A stretch of 35,023 bases of DNA, from NCBI GenBank assembly GCA_964369475.1, contig CAYJFK010000023.1, positions 1 through 35,023 on the forward strand. The letters run 5' to 3'. The notes under the pieces were generated by a model that saw nothing but the letters and a program-made list of their open reading frames with translations, made no database searches and was not told the origin of the DNA. The position numbers were made by a program, and so were the translations under genes. Shown one piece after another: positions 1 to 9,182 of the stretch; within the stretch, counting starts at the first letter, position 1; each line of letters opens with the position of its first letter. The DNA is from CAYJFK01 sp964369475. Lineage in GTDB: Bacteria; Bacillota; Clostridia; Oscillospirales; Feifaniaceae.

Positions 1-1
1 C

Positions 2-35
2 AAAAAACGACGAGGAAAATCCTCGTCGTTTTTCT
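2..35 (-). terminator. Terminator after tRNA-Ala
   Basis: A perfect 10-bp hairpin (arms ACGACGAGGA and TCCTCGTCGT around AAA) lies directly downstream of the minus-strand tRNA. It is followed on that strand by a run of Ts. There are also Ts on the plus-strand side, so it could end transcription from either direction. Confidence 0.75.
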
Positions 36-41
36 TTAAAT

Positions 42-117
42 TGGTGGAGATAAGCGGGATCGAACCGCTGACCTCTACACTGCCAGTGTAGCGCTCTCCC
101 AGCTGAGCTATACCCCC
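42..117 (-). tRNA. tRNA-Ala (anticodon GGC)
   Basis: A complete 76-nt cloverleaf with encoded CCA (CCA complement at 42-44). The acceptor arm pairs GGGGGTA with TATCTCC and contains the G3:U70 wobble pair, the identity element for alanyl-tRNA synthetase. The D arm (AGCTCAGCTGGGAGAGC), a 5-bp anticodon stem CTACA/TGTAG and the T loop GTTCGATCC are all present. The anticodon is GGC (plus-strand positions 82-84), reading GCC and GCU alanine codons. It has its own promoter upstream and a terminator downstream, so it appears to be a single-gene transcript. Confidence 0.96.
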
Positions 118-139
118 ATGTGCAAAACTTTACTAAAAT

Positions 140-168
140 ATTTTATCAAATTCTATAATACTTGTCAA
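140..168 (-). promoter_or_regulatory. Promoter of tRNA-Ala
   Basis: On the minus strand, a consensus -35 TTGACA (163-168) is followed by a 17-nt spacer and TAAAAT as -10 (140-145), about 22 nt before the tRNA 5' end. The sequence matches a housekeeping sigma-A promoter well. Confidence 0.75.
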
Positions 169-241
169 CTGTTTTTTTATTTTTGTCGACAAGTATTTGC
201 CTTATAACTTGCTCGACCATCCTATAATTCTACTTTTGTAA

Positions 242-272
242 TAAAAAGCCCTATGGAGAAAATCCATAGGGC
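242..272 (-). terminator. Terminator of the EAL-domain gene
   Basis: The hairpin arms GCCCTATGGA (248-257) and TCCATAGGGC (263-272) form a perfect 10-bp stem. On the minus strand this is followed by TTTTTAT, 24 nt downstream of the stop codon of the EAL gene. It is a canonical Rho-independent terminator. Confidence 0.85.
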
Positions 273-295
273 AAATATATTGCTATAAATAAAAA

Positions 296-1543
296 CTACT
301 CTATTTCAAGTTCTTCTATCGGCATAGGCTTTGCAAAATGATATCCTTGCGAGTAATCTACGATGTTCTGCAAAACAATTTCTTGTATCTCTGCATTTTC
401 TACAAACTCTGCTGTTGTGCTTGCTCCGATAAGGTCTGCCATGTAACTTACAGACTCTAAAATTATTCTGCTGTTTTCACTCGTTACCAGTGTTTTAATA
501 ATGTCGCCGTCGATTTTTATAATGTCGGGACGCAGCGAGATTATAGAGGAGTATGTGGCAAATCCGACGCCAAAATCGTCAACCGCTATTTTGCAACCAA
601 TCTCTCTTATCTTTTCTAAGAAATCGAAAAGTTCGGATCCCTTGTTGTAGTTTTCGGTTTCGACAAACTCTATAATAACCTTAGATGGGGTTGGATGTTT
701 TTTAAGTCGATCGAGCATCCATGCGCTAAACTCCTCGGATTGAATGTCTGAAAGAGTTATGTTTATTCCGACATCGCTCTCTTTACCCTCGAATGTGGTA
801 AGCACCTTGTCTATCATGATTTTGCTAAGAGGTAGGTACATTTTTAAAACCTTTGCGGCTTCTAAAAATGCTCCGGGATTATAAAGTTTACCGTCTGCAT
901 CGTAGACCCTCATAAGAGCTTCGTATTTGTTAATTTTTTGCGCCTTATTATCGTATAACCCTTGATAAAACGGTACTACTCTATCGCACTTAATAGCATC
1001 GGTAATAAGTTCTAATACCTTAACATTTCCATCTTGTTCTGCGGCTAAAATCTCTCTTTCGCCGTTTTCTTCTATGAAGTTGTTTTGATAATTCTTGTTT
1101 AAATATAGTGCACTAAGTGAACGGTTTACCAAATCGTCACCGAAGGCTACAACAAACCTCGAAACACCTGCAAGGCCTGTCTGTTGCCCTCTTATAATCT
1201 CGTATTGCTCATGATTTACCTTCATTAAATTGTAAAAATCCTCGTCTGACATATCGCTGTTTGCGACCGCCATAAATGTCTTGTATGAATGAATGTAAAC
1301 ATGCACCAACTTATCAATTCCCATTTGTTTGTATGCCATATTTCCCATTGCAAGAATTTCTGCGCTTGTTCTTGTGTACTTTTCTTCTCCGAATGTAGCC
1401 ATCATCATATCTGCATTTACAACTTCTGTCATGCATATTTTGTTGAACTTCATTTCGGCATTGTCCTTAACAAATTGCTCGTAACTCAAAATGTTAAACC
1501 TATGATCTATAAGCTTTTTGCCTATACCTTCACAATTAGCCAT
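296..1543 (-). CDS. EAL-domain cyclic-di-GMP phosphodiesterase
   Basis: This 415-residue soluble protein has a C-terminal EAL domain (about 180-412). It would hydrolyse c-di-GMP to pGpG in the cytoplasm. The catalytic set is intact: E208-A-L210, N261, E292/E295, D322-D323 in DDFG, K343 in KIDG, E379 and Q399 in QGYHFAKP. This predicts an active enzyme. Residues 1-170 have no recognisable GGDEF motif; they may be a degenerate sensor or dimerisation region. There is no signal peptide or membrane segment. The ATG is preceded by AAAGGATG. The gene has its own promoter just after polC and its own terminator, so it can be expressed independently of the polC operon. A hairpin covers part of its ribosome binding site. 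In this window it is the natural opponent of the diguanylate cyclase at 12.3 kb (inference). Confidence 0.9.
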   Translation of the reverse strand: MANCEGIGKKLIDHRFNILSYEQFVKDNAEMKFNKICMTEVVNADMMMATFGEEKYTRTSAEILAMGNMAYKQMGIDKLVHVYIHSYKTFMAVANSDMSDEDFYNLMKVNHEQYEIIRGQQTGLAGVSRFVVAFGDDLVNRSLSALYLNKNYQNNFIEENGEREILAAEQDGNVKVLELITDAIKCDRVVPFYQGLYDNKAQKINKYEALMRVYDADGKLYNPGAFLEAAKVLKMYLPLSKIMIDKVLTTFEGKESDVGINITLSDIQSEEFSAWMLDRLKKHPTPSKVIIEFVETENYNKGSELFDFLEKIREIGCKIAVDDFGVGFATYSSIISLRPDIIKIDGDIIKTLVTSENSRIILESVSYMADLIGASTTAEFVENAEIQEIVLQNIVDYSQGYHFAKPMPIEELEIE

Positions 1544-1544
1544 A

Positions 1545-1569
1545 TTTTCATCCTTTCAAATGATGAAAA
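1545..1569 (-). promoter_or_regulatory. Hairpin masking the EAL gene's ribosome binding site
   Basis: In the minus-strand transcript, TTTTCATC pairs perfectly with GATGAAAA (8 bp, 9-nt loop). The SD sequence AAAGGATG lies in the loop and 3' arm, and the ATG begins one base after the stem. The fold could reduce initiation unless it is opened, for example by ribosomes on the short ORF just upstream. The pairing is seen; the regulatory role is inferred. Confidence 0.4.
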
Positions 1570-1589
1570 CTCGGGGAGATAGATAAATT

Positions 1590-1652
1590 CTACCAAACAA
1601 GATTTGCGGCATCCATCCCATTCTTCATCAAAACAACTTCAACGGCAGTCAT
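1590..1652 (-). CDS. Possible 20-residue leader peptide
   Basis: A short ORF lies in the 5' leader of the EAL gene: ATG, 20 codons, TAG. It is preceded by GGAG with 8-nt spacing. The predicted peptide starts MTAVEVVLMKNG and ends with NLVW. It sits between the EAL promoter and the SD-masking hairpin, the position expected of a leader peptide. No homology can be judged at this length. It could equally be chance, or a remnant of a gene start. Confidence 0.3.
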   Translation of the reverse strand: MTAVEVVLMKNGMDAANLVW

Positions 1653-1669
1653 ACAATATACTCCATTCA

Positions 1670-1698
1670 ATTATACATCCATATGTAAACTAATGCAA
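1670..1698 (-). promoter_or_regulatory. Promoter of the EAL-domain gene
   Basis: On the minus strand, TTGCAT (1693-1698), a 17-nt spacer and a perfect TATAAT (1670-1675) begin 14 nt after the polC stop codon. The transcript would carry a leader of about 120 nt before the EAL start codon. Confidence 0.6.
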
Positions 1699-1712
1699 CA
1701 CATTTTTATAGC

Positions 1713-4700
1713 CTAAAACAAGCTTAGCTGAGCACTTTCGGGCATTTCTCCCAGTGCACCGTTACGTGATAGCACTTCTGCAACCGACTTTGACACCGCA
1801 CATCGTGATATAAACTCCTCTTGAGACAGGAAGGTCTCCCCTGTTCGTTTCATAACAATAGACTCAGCGGCATTTGTACCAAGACCGGGGAGCGAGCAGA
1901 GAGGTGCTCTTATCTTACCGTTTTCTACCGTGAAGTTTCTCGCTGAGGAAACATATATATCTACAGGTAAAAATTCGTACCCACGAGCATTCATCTCTTG
2001 TACAACCTCTGCAATGGCAAGTTTTTTCTCCTCTTTTGCCGTTGCATCTTTCTTCTTAATGGAGTTCATTATTTTTTGCACCGCAGTTAGGCCTCCAAGA
2101 AGTGTTTCGGCATCGAAATCGTCTACACGAGCAGAGAAGTATGTTGCGTAAAAGTCGAGCGGGCGATATACCTTAAACCATGCCATGCGAATTGCCGACA
2201 TAACATAAGCAACGGCATGGGCTTTGGGGAACATGTATGCTATCTTTTTACAAGAGGTTATGTACCACTCGGGCACATCGTTTTTGCGCATAAGTTCTTC
2301 CCACTGAGGCTTTAGCCCCTTTCCCTTACGCACGCTCTCGGTTATTGCAAAGCTGTCTGCAGGAGGTAGGCCTTTTCGCATTAGGTATAGCATTATGTCG
2401 TCTCTGATACAAATACATTCTTTTAGTGTCGCTGTGCCTTCTTTTATAAGCGTTTCGGCATTGCCAAGCCACACATCTGTACCGTGCGACAGACCCGATA
2501 TTCTAACAAGTTCGCCATATGTAGAGGGCTTTGTGCTGTCGAGCATTCCACGTACAAAGCGTGTGCCAAATTCGGGAAGTGCTATTGCGCCGTTGCCTCC
2601 TATATCGCAAGCAAGCTCCCCTAAAGCTTCTGTCGAGGAAAAGAGCGACATTACCTTGGGATCTGTCAGCGGTAATGTTGTAACATCTATTCCCGAAATA
2701 TCGGTAAGCATACGAAGTATGGTCGGCGCATCATGGCCGAGTAGGTCGAGCTTTAATATATTGTCATGTATTGCATGATAGTCAAAGTGGGTCGTTATTA
2801 TGTCCTTTTCGCTCTTGTCGGCAGGATGCTGAACGGGGGTGAAATCCTCTATATCCATGCCGCTCGGCACTACCATTATACCGCCGGGGTGCTGACCTGT
2901 CGTGCGTTTAACCCCTGTAAAACCGGCAATAAGCCTGTTTTCCTCTGCCTTTGGCTTCATAATGCCTCGTTCTTCGTTGTAGCGCTTTACATATCCGTAT
3001 GCATTTTTATCACCGACAGTGGCAATAGTTCCCGCTCTGAAAACCTGTGTTGCCCCAAAGAGCTCCTCGGTGTATTTATGAGCTCTCGGCTGATATACAC
3101 CCGAGAAGTTTAGATCTATATCGGGTACCTTTTCGCCTTCAAACCCGAGGAAGGTTTCAAATGGAATGTCAAACCCGTCTCTAATTCGCTCGGCGCCGCA
3201 TTTTGGGCAAGGGGTGTCGGGCATGTCGCAACCTGCTTCGAACTCGCCTGAAAGATCAAACTCTGTGTGCTTGCAGTAGGCGCAAATATAGTGGGGCGGC
3301 AGAGAGTTAACCTCTGTAATTCCCGACAAATAAGCAACTATTGACGAGCCGACAGATCCTCTCGAACCTACAAGATATCCATCTGATATCGACTTTTGCA
3401 CAAGTTCTCGTGCCGTCATGTACATAACGGCAAATCCGTTGTTTATAATCGGATTTAGCTCCCTTTCGAGGCGAGCTTCGACAACCTCGGGAAGTGGCGA
3501 GCCGTATATCTCCACTGCTTTTTCATAGGAAATTTTACGCAAATTCTCGTCCGCTCCTTCTATATGAGGGGGGTACATCTTATCCTTTATCGGTATTACA
3601 GTTTCGCACATGTCGGCAATAAGATTTGTGTTTGTTACAACAACTTCAAATGCCTTTTGCTCGCCGAGATAGGAAAATTCTGCTAACATTTCGTCTGTCG
3701 TGCGATAGTATAGCGGTAGCGGCTTGTCGGCATCGGAAAAGCCTTGGCCGGCGAGCAAAATTGTTCTGAATATCTCGTCTTTTGCGTCCAAAAAGTGAGC
3801 ATCGGTAGTGGCGACAACGGGAATTCCCAGTCGCTCGCCGAGGTCTACTATTTTTCTGTTTAAATCCTTTAACCCCTCGTTGTTTGCAACCTTGCCGTTG
3901 TCCACAAGAAAACGGTTGTTGGAGATAGGCTGAATTTCAAGATAGTCGTAAAAAGATGCGATTTTTTCTATCTCCTCGTCTGCCTTCCCATCGAGTATAG
4001 CCGCAAAAAGATCGCCCGCCTCGCAAGCAGAGCCTACAATTAGCCCCTCTCTGTGCTTTATTAGCTCACTCTTTGGTATTCTTGGGGTCTTTCCGAAGTA
4101 TTTTAAGTTTGACGCCGACACAAGTTTGAATAGGTTTTTAAGCCCCTCTTGCGTCTTTACAAGTACAATCTGGTGGTTGGTCCTTGCCTTTTTGATATCA
4201 GTCCTATCTCCAAAAACCGTATCGAGGTCGCCTGTATTCTCTGCGCCCTTTTCTCTGCCCATTTCGAGCAAGTATAGGAATATTTGAGCCGTTACCCTTG
4301 CATCTTCCTCCGCTCTATGGTGGTTAAATGCAAGGCTGAAGTAGGAGGCCAAAGTATCGAGCTTATGGTTTTTTAATGTGGGAAGTGCTCTTCTTGCAAG
4401 GGCTACTGTGTCTATTCCGTCCTTTGCCCTTGGCAGATTGTGACGAGCGGCGACCGCTCTTATAAAAGAAAGGTCGAAATTTGCATTGTGAGCTACAAGT
4501 GTGGCATCGCCTGCAAAGTCGAGCAGGGCAGATACTGCCTCTCTTTCGAGTGGGGCATCTGCTACCATTTCGTCTGTTATTCCTGTAATTTTTGTTATCT
4601 CGGCAGGGATTTTCTTCTCCGGATTTACAAATGTGCCAAAGGAATCGAGAAGCTTACCGTCCTTTATGCGCACTGCTCCTATTTCTGTAATCCTGTCGTT

Positions 4701-5939
4701 TTGGGCCGAAAACCCTGTTGTTTCCAAGTCGAACACGACAAATTCGCCATCGAGCGATGCGCCACCTGCCGAGGGGTCTCCATCGTCTACAAAGTAGCTC
4801 TCTATTCCGTAAATAATCTTAACGCCATGCTTTTTCGATGCGCTGTACGCATCAGGGTATGACTGAATAACACCGTGATCTGTAAGAGCAATTGCCTTGT
4901 GCCCCCAAGCGGCGGCACGCTTTACATAGTCGCCAATATGAGTTATACCATCGAGTGCCGACATATTTGTATGCAGATGAAGCTCGACCCTCTTTTGCTC
5001 CGCCATGTCCTCTCTTATATAAGCGGACGACATGACAATATCTCGAGCAAAAATATTAACTTCGCTATCGTACTTATCGAACCTTGCATCTCCCTTTACC
5101 TTGACAAACGAACCTTTTTTTAGCTTGTCAATCAAGCTCTGCGGCTTTTCATCGGCGGCAAAGACCTTTACCATTATTGTAGATGAGTAGTCGGTTACAG
5201 GGAAAAATACTCTCCAGCTTCTACCGTCTCTTGAGGGACTGGCCTCCACTCCGAGCACTTCACCCTCTATTATTACTCGGCCGCTGTCTATCGTTATGTC
5301 GTCTATACGCTCGGGCTTGCCTTTGATCTGTCTGCCATACAAAATGAGCGAGCTTATAGCGCCTGCCACCGACTGTTCACGTTCTTTTTGTGCCTCTATC
5401 GTTGTCTCTATCCTACGGCGAGCGGAGAGCGAGTCCTCGCTGTCTGCTACAAGTTTACCGCAAAACTCCACTTCAAGCGGAGTCGAGCCGAAGGTTTCGC
5501 TGTATAGCTGCGACAAAATCTCTGCCGCCTGCCCTCTTACAAGAGCCCCATGACCGCCATGCGACAGCTCTACTTTAAGCACTCCGTCCTCTGCCTTAAT
5601 GCGACTGCCCTTCAAAATGCCCTTACAGGTCGGGCATTTAGCCTCAAAGCTTGCAACAAGAGTCTCTGCATCTTGCTCTGACATATCAGGCGTACTTTCG
5701 TCATCCTGCCCTTTTTGGCTTATGTATATCTTTTCGAGCATATAGTGCTCTAAAAGTTCTTCCGAAATATTCTTAATATCGGCATCGCCAATTTTTCTCT
5801 CAAATTCAAGCATAAGTGTAAGGCTACGCATATCGTCCGACAGCACAGCCTTAACAACATCTATTCCCTTGTAACGCTCCTCGGCAGACTGCCGAAGGCT
5901 GTCGGGGTACATACTACTAAGTCTTTTTTTCTTTGACAA
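1713..5939 (-). CDS. polC: DNA polymerase III alpha subunit, Gram-positive PolC type
   Basis: This is the replicative DNA polymerase with built-in proofreading, 1408 residues, close to the usual size for PolC. In order it has an N-terminal domain with a CPTC pair near 102-105, an OB fold (about 205-305) and the first part of the PHP domain (VELHLHTNMS, H321 and H323). A DEDDh exonuclease inserted in PHP spans about 399-560 (FDLETTG with D404/E406, HNANFD, HRAEEDA). The rest of PHP follows, then a C-x2-C...C-x2-C zinc-type insert, and palm and finger segments containing PDIDLNFSG and TTGQHPGG. The start is TTG at 5939, 23 bp inside ispG, because GAGG lies 9 nt before it. An ATG at 5912 is the alternative but has no clear SD. 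It is the last gene of the pyrH operon; no clear terminator follows. Confidence 0.97.
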   Translation of the reverse strand: MSKKKRLSSMYPDSLRQSAEERYKGIDVVKAVLSDDMRSLTLMLEFERKIGDADIKNISEELLEHYMLEKIYISQKGQDDESTPDMSEQDAETLVASFEAKCPTCKGILKGSRIKAEDGVLKVELSHGGHGALVRGQAAEILSQLYSETFGSTPLEVEFCGKLVADSEDSLSARRRIETTIEAQKEREQSVAGAISSLILYGRQIKGKPERIDDITIDSGRVIIEGEVLGVEASPSRDGRSWRVFFPVTDYSSTIMVKVFAADEKPQSLIDKLKKGSFVKVKGDARFDKYDSEVNIFARDIVMSSAYIREDMAEQKRVELHLHTNMSALDGITHIGDYVKRAAAWGHKAIALTDHGVIQSYPDAYSASKKHGVKIIYGIESYFVDDGDPSAGGASLDGEFVVFDLETTGFSAQNDRITEIGAVRIKDGKLLDSFGTFVNPEKKIPAEITKITGITDEMVADAPLEREAVSALLDFAGDATLVAHNANFDLSFIRAVAARHNLPRAKDGIDTVALARRALPTLKNHKLDTLASYFSLAFNHHRAEEDARVTAQIFLYLLEMGREKGAENTGDLDTVFGDRTDIKKARTNHQIVLVKTQEGLKNLFKLVSASNLKYFGKTPRIPKSELIKHREGLIVGSACEAGDLFAAILDGKADEEIEKIASFYDYLEIQPISNNRFLVDNGKVANNEGLKDLNRKIVDLGERLGIPVVATTDAHFLDAKDEIFRTILLAGQGFSDADKPLPLYYRTTDEMLAEFSYLGEQKAFEVVVTNTNLIADMCETVIPIKDKMYPPHIEGADENLRKISYEKAVEIYGSPLPEVVEARLERELNPIINNGFAVMYMTARELVQKSISDGYLVGSRGSVGSSIVAYLSGITEVNSLPPHYICAYCKHTEFDLSGEFEAGCDMPDTPCPKCGAERIRDGFDIPFETFLGFEGEKVPDIDLNFSGVYQPRAHKYTEELFGATQVFRAGTIATVGDKNAYGYVKRYNEERGIMKPKAEENRLIAGFTGVKRTTGQHPGGIMVVPSGMDIEDFTPVQHPADKSEKDIITTHFDYHAIHDNILKLDLLGHDAPTILRMLTDISGIDVTTLPLTDPKVMSLFSSTEALGELACDIGGNGAIALPEFGTRFVRGMLDSTKPSTYGELVRISGLSHGTDVWLGNAETLIKEGTATLKECICIRDDIMLYLMRKGLPPADSFAITESVRKGKGLKPQWEELMRKNDVPEWYITSCKKIAYMFPKAHAVAYVMSAIRMAWFKVYRPLDFYATYFSARVDDFDAETLLGGLTAVQKIMNSIKKKDATAKEEKKLAIAEVVQEMNARGYEFLPVDIYVSSARNFTVENGKIRAPLCSLPGLGTNAAESIVMKRTGETFLSQEEFISRCAVSKSVAEVLSRNGALGEMPESAQLSLF

Positions 5940-6975
5940 TTTTCTCTACCTCATTCATAAGCTCCGAAAACAACTCTTTTTCGGGGAATTTTTTTATAAT
6001 CTCGCCATGCCTAAAGAGCAGTCCTTCGCCGACACCGCAAGCAATGCCGACATCGGCCTCTCTCGCTTCTCCCGGGCCGTTTACTGCGCAACCCATAACG
6101 GCGACCGTTATGCCACAGTCGTAGGACGCTATTGCCTCCTCTACCCTTTTGGCAAGGCTTATAACATCTACCTTTGTGCGCCCGCATGTCGGGCAGGATA
6201 CCACCCGTGGCGCTTCGTGAAGTGAACATGCGGCAAGAATGTCGTATGCCACCGAAATTTCTTCCTCGGGAGGTGCTGTTAGCGAAACTCTTATAGTGTC
6301 GCCTATACCGTCGAGCAGTAGCGAACCGATGCCGACAGCAGATCGCAGTGACCCCTTTTCCTTTGTGCCGGCCTCCGTTACTCCAAGGTGTAAGGGGTAG
6401 TCGGTAGCACTTGCAAGCAGCCTATTTGCCGCCACCATGTCTTTAACGCTCGAAGCCTTAACAGAAATTGCAATGTCTGCAAAATCGCACTCCTCAAGAA
6501 GTGCCGCATGACCCAGTGCACTCTCTGCAAGTGCGGCAGGGGTTGGCCCTCCGTGCTTTGCGAGCAGTTCTCGCTCGACCGAGCCGCTGTTTACTCCGAT
6601 TCTGATCGGTATCCCCCTCTCTTTACAAGAGTCGGCAACAGCTTTAACCTTGTCCTTACCGCCGATATTGCCGGGGTTTATTCTAATTTTATCCGCCCCT
6701 GCCTTTATTGCGGCAAGAGCCAACTTATAGTCGAAATGAATGTCGGCGACGAGCGGCATATTTGTAGCCCTCTTTATCTCTCCAAATGCCTCTGCCGCCT
6801 TTATTGTAGGCACTGCAAGACGAACTATCTTGCAACCTGCCACGCTAAGCCTTTTAATTTGCTCTACCGTAGCGGCGACATCTTCTGTATTTGTATTTGC
6901 CATAGACTGCACAACAACAGGTGCTCCACCGCCTATTTGAATTCCGCCTACATATATCGCTTTGGACAATCTCAT
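5917..6975 (-). CDS. ispG: 4-hydroxy-3-methylbut-2-en-1-yl diphosphate synthase
   Basis: IspG (GcpE) converts methylerythritol cyclodiphosphate to hydroxymethylbutenyl diphosphate in the MEP isoprenoid pathway, using a [4Fe-4S] cluster and reduced ferredoxin or flavodoxin. The 352-residue length is typical of the bacterial short form. The cluster ligands are visible as C261-P-T-C264, C296 in MGCAVNGPGE, and E303. The N-terminal TIM-barrel part has the expected QSMANTNT and ADIHFD motifs. The ATG lies three bases after the rseP stop, with a G-rich SD inside the rseP end. It overlaps polC by 23 bp. With dxr in the same operon, the MEP pathway is used here. Confidence 0.97.
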   Translation of the reverse strand: MRLSKAIYVGGIQIGGGAPVVVQSMANTNTEDVAATVEQIKRLSVAGCKIVRLAVPTIKAAEAFGEIKRATNMPLVADIHFDYKLALAAIKAGADKIRINPGNIGGKDKVKAVADSCKERGIPIRIGVNSGSVERELLAKHGGPTPAALAESALGHAALLEECDFADIAISVKASSVKDMVAANRLLASATDYPLHLGVTEAGTKEKGSLRSAVGIGSLLLDGIGDTIRVSLTAPPEEEISVAYDILAACSLHEAPRVVSCPTCGRTKVDVISLAKRVEEAIASYDCGITVAVMGCAVNGPGEAREADVGIACGVGEGLLFRHGEIIKKFPEKELFSELMNEVEKIVKEKKT

Positions 6976-6978
6976 CCC

Positions 6979-8043
6979 CTACCCCGCAATCTTCATAATG
7001 TCTTGGAAGGTAACATAAACAACCAGTGTCATAAGGGCTGCAAAACCGATAAAGTTAAGCCAGCCCTCGGCCTCCCTTTTCATGGGCTTTCCACGAATTA
7101 GCTCGAGAAGCAAAAATAGTATGCGACCGCCGTCGAGCGCCGGAAATGGGAGAAGATTTAGCACACCAATATTAATACTTATAAATACCATAAAATAAAC
7201 AAGGTCGTCAAACCCTTGCTGTGCCACTTGATCTATCGCCTGTGTCGTTGCAACAAAGCCTGATAGCTGTGTAAGCGGCACTTGTCCTGTAATAAGGCCG
7301 ACAAAGGACATATAGACCTCTTTTACAATCGAGACAGATCTGTAAAAGCTCTCGCTTATAACGACAAGCGGTGTTTTATCGAGCCTTGTTGCAAGAAAAT
7401 CAGGGGTGGAGTAGCTTATGCCATCGCTTTCAAATGTTGGAAAGTGCACATCTTGCAAAAGTAGCAAGCTACCCTCCCTCTCTACTGTGATGTCGAGAGG
7501 CTGACCGTTTGAACGTAGTAGCGCATATATAATATCAGAGCTTATATGCACGCTGTCATCTTCTATTTTTGTTATGCGGTCGCCTATTTCGAGCCCGTAT
7601 GAACTCGACAGGTTTTCCTCTCTGTAACTGCCTACGGTAGTCGATGGAATGTCCTCCATCGAGCTAACTATTAAGACCATTGCAAATAGTGCCGTTAGCA
7701 AATTCATGGCAGAGCCCGCAAAGAGCACGACCCACCTTTTAAAAATAGGTGCATCTTGAAAGGAAATTCCCGTAAGTTCGGTACGGTCTATTTCTTCCCT
7801 TGGTGGCATATTTTCGTCTTCCTCTAAACTCATGCCGTCTATTTCGTCCTCCATGCGGACATATCCGCCAAGTGGAAGAAGGCGAAGGGTATACTTTGTG
7901 CCGCCTCTTTTAATTGCAAAGAGCTTCGGCCCCATTCCGATAGAAAACTCAAGCACATTTATGCCTGCCCATCTGGCCGCCATAAAGTGCCCGAGTTCAT
8001 GAGTTATAATTAAAAAACTAAATGCCAGAAGTGCAGTTAACAA
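6979..8043 (-). CDS. rseP: RseP-type site-2 zinc metalloprotease
   Basis: An intramembrane protease of the RseP/RasP family that cleaves anti-sigma factors and leftover signal peptides within the membrane. It has 354 residues. The zinc motif HELGH (H15, E16, H19) is in the first membrane segment. A PDZ domain follows at about 130-220. The third zinc ligand lies in the C-terminal NLLPFPALDGGR motif, followed by a last membrane segment. The start is TTG at 8043: GGAGG lies 7 nt before it, and the first ATG would remove the active site, so TTG is required. The gene overlaps the dxr stop by 7 bp and is translationally coupled to it. Confidence 0.95.
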   Translation of the reverse strand: MLTALLAFSFLIITHELGHFMAARWAGINVLEFSIGMGPKLFAIKRGGTKYTLRLLPLGGYVRMEDEIDGMSLEEDENMPPREEIDRTELTGISFQDAPIFKRWVVLFAGSAMNLLTALFAMVLIVSSMEDIPSTTVGSYREENLSSSYGLEIGDRITKIEDDSVHISSDIIYALLRSNGQPLDITVEREGSLLLLQDVHFPTFESDGISYSTPDFLATRLDKTPLVVISESFYRSVSIVKEVYMSFVGLITGQVPLTQLSGFVATTQAIDQVAQQGFDDLVYFMVFISINIGVLNLLPFPALDGGRILFLLLELIRGKPMKREAEGWLNFIGFAALMTLVVYVTFQDIMKIAG

Positions 8044-9182
8044 TATCCTACCTCCAAAATAATCTCCCGTGCAAACTGCCTTGCGTCGCTGTCTGCCGCA
8101 AGAACACCTTCGAGTGTCGCCCTACCGTTACATGTGCCGAGTAGCACCTTTCGGCAGACCTGCTCTATTGCTAAAAATGGAATTTTTTCCTCTAAAAATG
8201 CCTCTACCGCAACTTCGTTTGCAGCATTTAATGTAGCCGCCATTATGCCACCCTCTCTTGCCGCCTCTTTGCAAAGGGCAAGGCATCCAAAGGTTTCCTC
8301 GTCTGCCTGACCGATAGAAAGAGAAGAAAGCGCCTTAAAATCGAGCCGTTCGGGGGTATAACCTCTGTTTGGCCATGTTACAGCAAGGCGAATGGGGGTC
8401 TTCATGTCGGGTTTGCCCATCTGAGCCATAATACTGCCATCGGAAAACTCGACCATGGAGTGAATTATACTCTCCCTGTGCACAACGACCTCTATATCAT
8501 CAACCGCCGTGTCAAAGAGCCACATTGCTTCGATAATTTCAAGCCCCTTGTTCATCATGGTGGCAGAGTCTATCGTAATCTTTGCCCCCATGCTCCAAGA
8601 TGGGTGGCGCAGTGCGTCAGACTTTTTTACCTTTGCAAGATCAGCCCTTGTCATGCCGTAAAATGGGCCGCCCGATGCCGTTAGAAGTATGCGGCTTATC
8701 TTGCTACCTGCCCTTGCAAGTAGGCACTGGAATATAGCGGAATGTTCGCTGTCGACAGGGATAACCTCTGTTCCGTATTCTTTAATCAGACCGGTTACAT
8801 ACTCCCCTGCCGCCACCATTGTTTCCTTGTTGGCAAGCGCTATTCTCTTACCTGCTTTAATTGCGGCTACCGTTGGCAAGATACCAACAGAACCCACAAC
8901 GGCTGTCACGGTCGTCTGCGCCTCATCAGCAGCCGCCACTTTGCAAAGGCCTTCTATGCCGTTCTCAACTGCAATACCTGTACCAAAAAGCCTATTTTCA
9001 AGTTCCTTTGCCTTACCTTCATCTGCTATCGCAACGACAGACGGCATAAATTCCCTCGCCTGACCTTCGAGCAGTTCTATATTGCTCCCTGCCGCAAGCG
9101 ATACAACCTTTGTGCCGCTCTCCCTTGCCACTTCGAGTGTCTGTTTGCCGATAGATCCCGTCGAGCCTATCAATGCAATCAT
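8037..9182 (-). CDS. dxr: 1-deoxy-D-xylulose 5-phosphate reductoisomerase
   Basis: Dxr (IspC) makes methylerythritol phosphate from deoxyxylulose phosphate with NADPH, the first committed MEP-pathway step. It has 381 residues, normal for the family. The N-terminal Rossmann motif is GSTGSIG (6-12). LANKE, the metal site D144-S-E146 and the substrate-loop sequence SGGPFYG are present. The later acid residues lie in NKGLEIIEA. The ATG overlaps the cdsA stop as ATGA, so the two are translated together. It is the target of fosmidomycin in organisms using this pathway. Confidence 0.97.
   Translation of the reverse strand: MIALIGSTGSIGKQTLEVARESGTKVVSLAAGSNIELLEGQAREFMPSVVAIADEGKAKELENRLFGTGIAVENGIEGLCKVAAADEAQTTVTAVVGSVGILPTVAAIKAGKRIALANKETMVAAGEYVTGLIKEYGTEVIPVDSEHSAIFQCLLARAGSKISRILLTASGGPFYGMTRADLAKVKKSDALRHPSWSMGAKITIDSATMMNKGLEIIEAMWLFDTAVDDIEVVVHRESIIHSMVEFSDGSIMAQMGKPDMKTPIRLAVTWPNRGYTPERLDFKALSSLSIGQADEETFGCLALCKEAAREGGIMAATLNAANEVAVEAFLEEKIPFLAIEQVCRKVLLGTCNGRATLEGVLAADSDARQFAREIILEVGYC

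Noticed and set aside
118..295. c-di-GMP riboswitch near the EAL gene
   Set aside because: No GEMM-type conserved core was recognised either here or in the EAL leader; the region is explained by the tRNA promoter and the EAL terminator.
4440..4862. Long plus-strand ORFs inside polC and similar antisense frames in rpoB, rpoC and fusA
   Set aside because: They lie opposite strongly conserved genes and show no SD or recognisable protein sequence.
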